A stretch of 14,461 bases of DNA from Clostridia bacterium (GTDB lineage: Bacteria; Bacillota; Clostridia; Oscillospirales; CAG-272). Every line of letters starts with the position of its first letter. Positions within the stretch are counted from its first letter, which is position 1. The stretch covers positions 1-14,461 of the forward strand of contig JAGAFM010000008.1 of NCBI GenBank assembly GCA_017612655.1, in the 5' to 3' direction. A program made the position numbers and the translations under genes. Shown here in pieces: positions 14,266 through 14,461 of this stretch. A model generated the notes under the pieces. That model was not told where the DNA came from. It did not search any database and saw nothing but the letters and a program-made list of their open reading frames with translations.

Positions 14266-14461
14266 GCTTCGCCTCCGGCGGGGTACGCTGCGAGAGAGAG
14301 GGAGAGAACCTCTCTCGGGCCAGCGAACTGGTCCTTGAAAATTGAACAACGAAAGATTGTACGAAGCAGACCGGGAGAGAGATCCCGGTCAAGTTCTCGA
14401 CAATTCCAAAAGTTTTACAGACTCAAAGAAGTAAGCAAAGAGCGAAAATCAAGCTCGAGTA
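14266..14461 (+). other. Structured leader of a ribosomal RNA operon (pre-16S)
   Basis: About 195 bases with no gene and several hairpins: GAGGC-TTC-GCCTC (14263-14275, at the 5' end); an eight-pair CGAGAGAG/CTCTCTCG stem (14291-14298 with 14310-14317, which can also pair in a second register); GGGCCAG-CGAA-CTGGTCC (14317-14334); and GACCGGGA-GAGAGA-TCCCGGTC (14369-14390). The boxA-like GGTCCTTGAAAATTGAAC lies between the third and fourth. This arrangement is typical of Clostridia rRNA leaders that load the Nus antitermination complex and take part in pre-16S processing. The mature 16S start is not in the window. Confidence 0.85.
14330..14347 (+). promoter_or_regulatory. boxA-like rRNA antitermination site
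   Basis: GGTCCTTGAAAATTGAAC matches the Firmicute rRNA leader pattern built on a CTTTGAAAA-type boxA followed by an A-rich stretch. It would bind NusB and S10 in the nascent leader RNA. Confidence 0.7.

Noticed and set aside
1..14461. CRISPR arrays, insertion sequences, tRNA genes, prophage or integrase genes
   Set aside because: I looked for spaced direct repeats, transposase motifs, terminal repeats and cloverleaf patterns and saw none.

Overview
The window looks like chromosomal DNA of a Clostridia-type Firmicute with a fairly high GC content (mid-50s % by eye, not computed). The reasons are the strong sigma-A-type promoters with exact 17-nt spacers, a Mini-III ribonuclease (MrnC), an ECF-transporter S component, WG-repeat and BspA-like leucine-rich-repeat surface proteins, a C_GCAxxG_C_C family protein, and a Firmicute-style rRNA leader. 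I cannot name a genus. No mobile element, CRISPR array, tRNA gene or virulence island was seen.

Layout. (1) 1-1476, plus strand: the 3' part of a phenylacetate-CoA ligase (PaaK) gene cut by the window edge, followed by a tandem ACT-domain gene. In anaerobes this pair usually sits next to indolepyruvate:ferredoxin oxidoreductase, so the missing upstream DNA may hold iorAB. (2) 1492-1545: a long GC-rich hairpin that can end transcription from both sides. (3) 1561-10555, minus strand: a nine-gene block that reads as one operon from a near-consensus promoter at 10600-10628. In order of transcription it holds mrnC, an unknown membrane protein, a zinc-ribbon membrane protein, rlmH, a WG-repeat membrane-anchored protein, mnmG, a TPR/LRR membrane-anchored protein, a processive-type GT2 glycosyltransferase and an ECF S component. 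Gaps are short, with two ATGA stop/start overlaps. (4) 10556-10937: a divergent intergenic region holding two back-to-back promoters. (5) 10938-14062, plus strand: a three-gene operon with a glycoside-hydrolase-like protein, a C_GCAxxG_C_C redox-type protein and a PnuC-like transporter, ended by a hairpin at 14108-14141. (6) 14143-14461: an rRNA operon promoter with an A-rich upstream element, then a structured leader with a boxA-like antiterminator. The 16S gene itself should begin just beyond the window.

How the genes fit together: three enzymes of the minus-strand operon act on RNA of the translation machinery. MrnC matures 23S rRNA ends, RlmH methylates 23S pseudouridine 1915, and MnmG modifies the tRNA wobble uridine. 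They are interleaved with uncharacterised membrane and envelope proteins, two of them directly coupled in translation with rlmH. That mixture is the most interesting part of the window. I found no clear evidence for an entirely new system such as a defence, secretion or RNA-guided system. The best leads are the uncharacterised membrane proteins tied to RNA-modification genes and the cytosolic glycosidase-like protein with its structured 5' leader.
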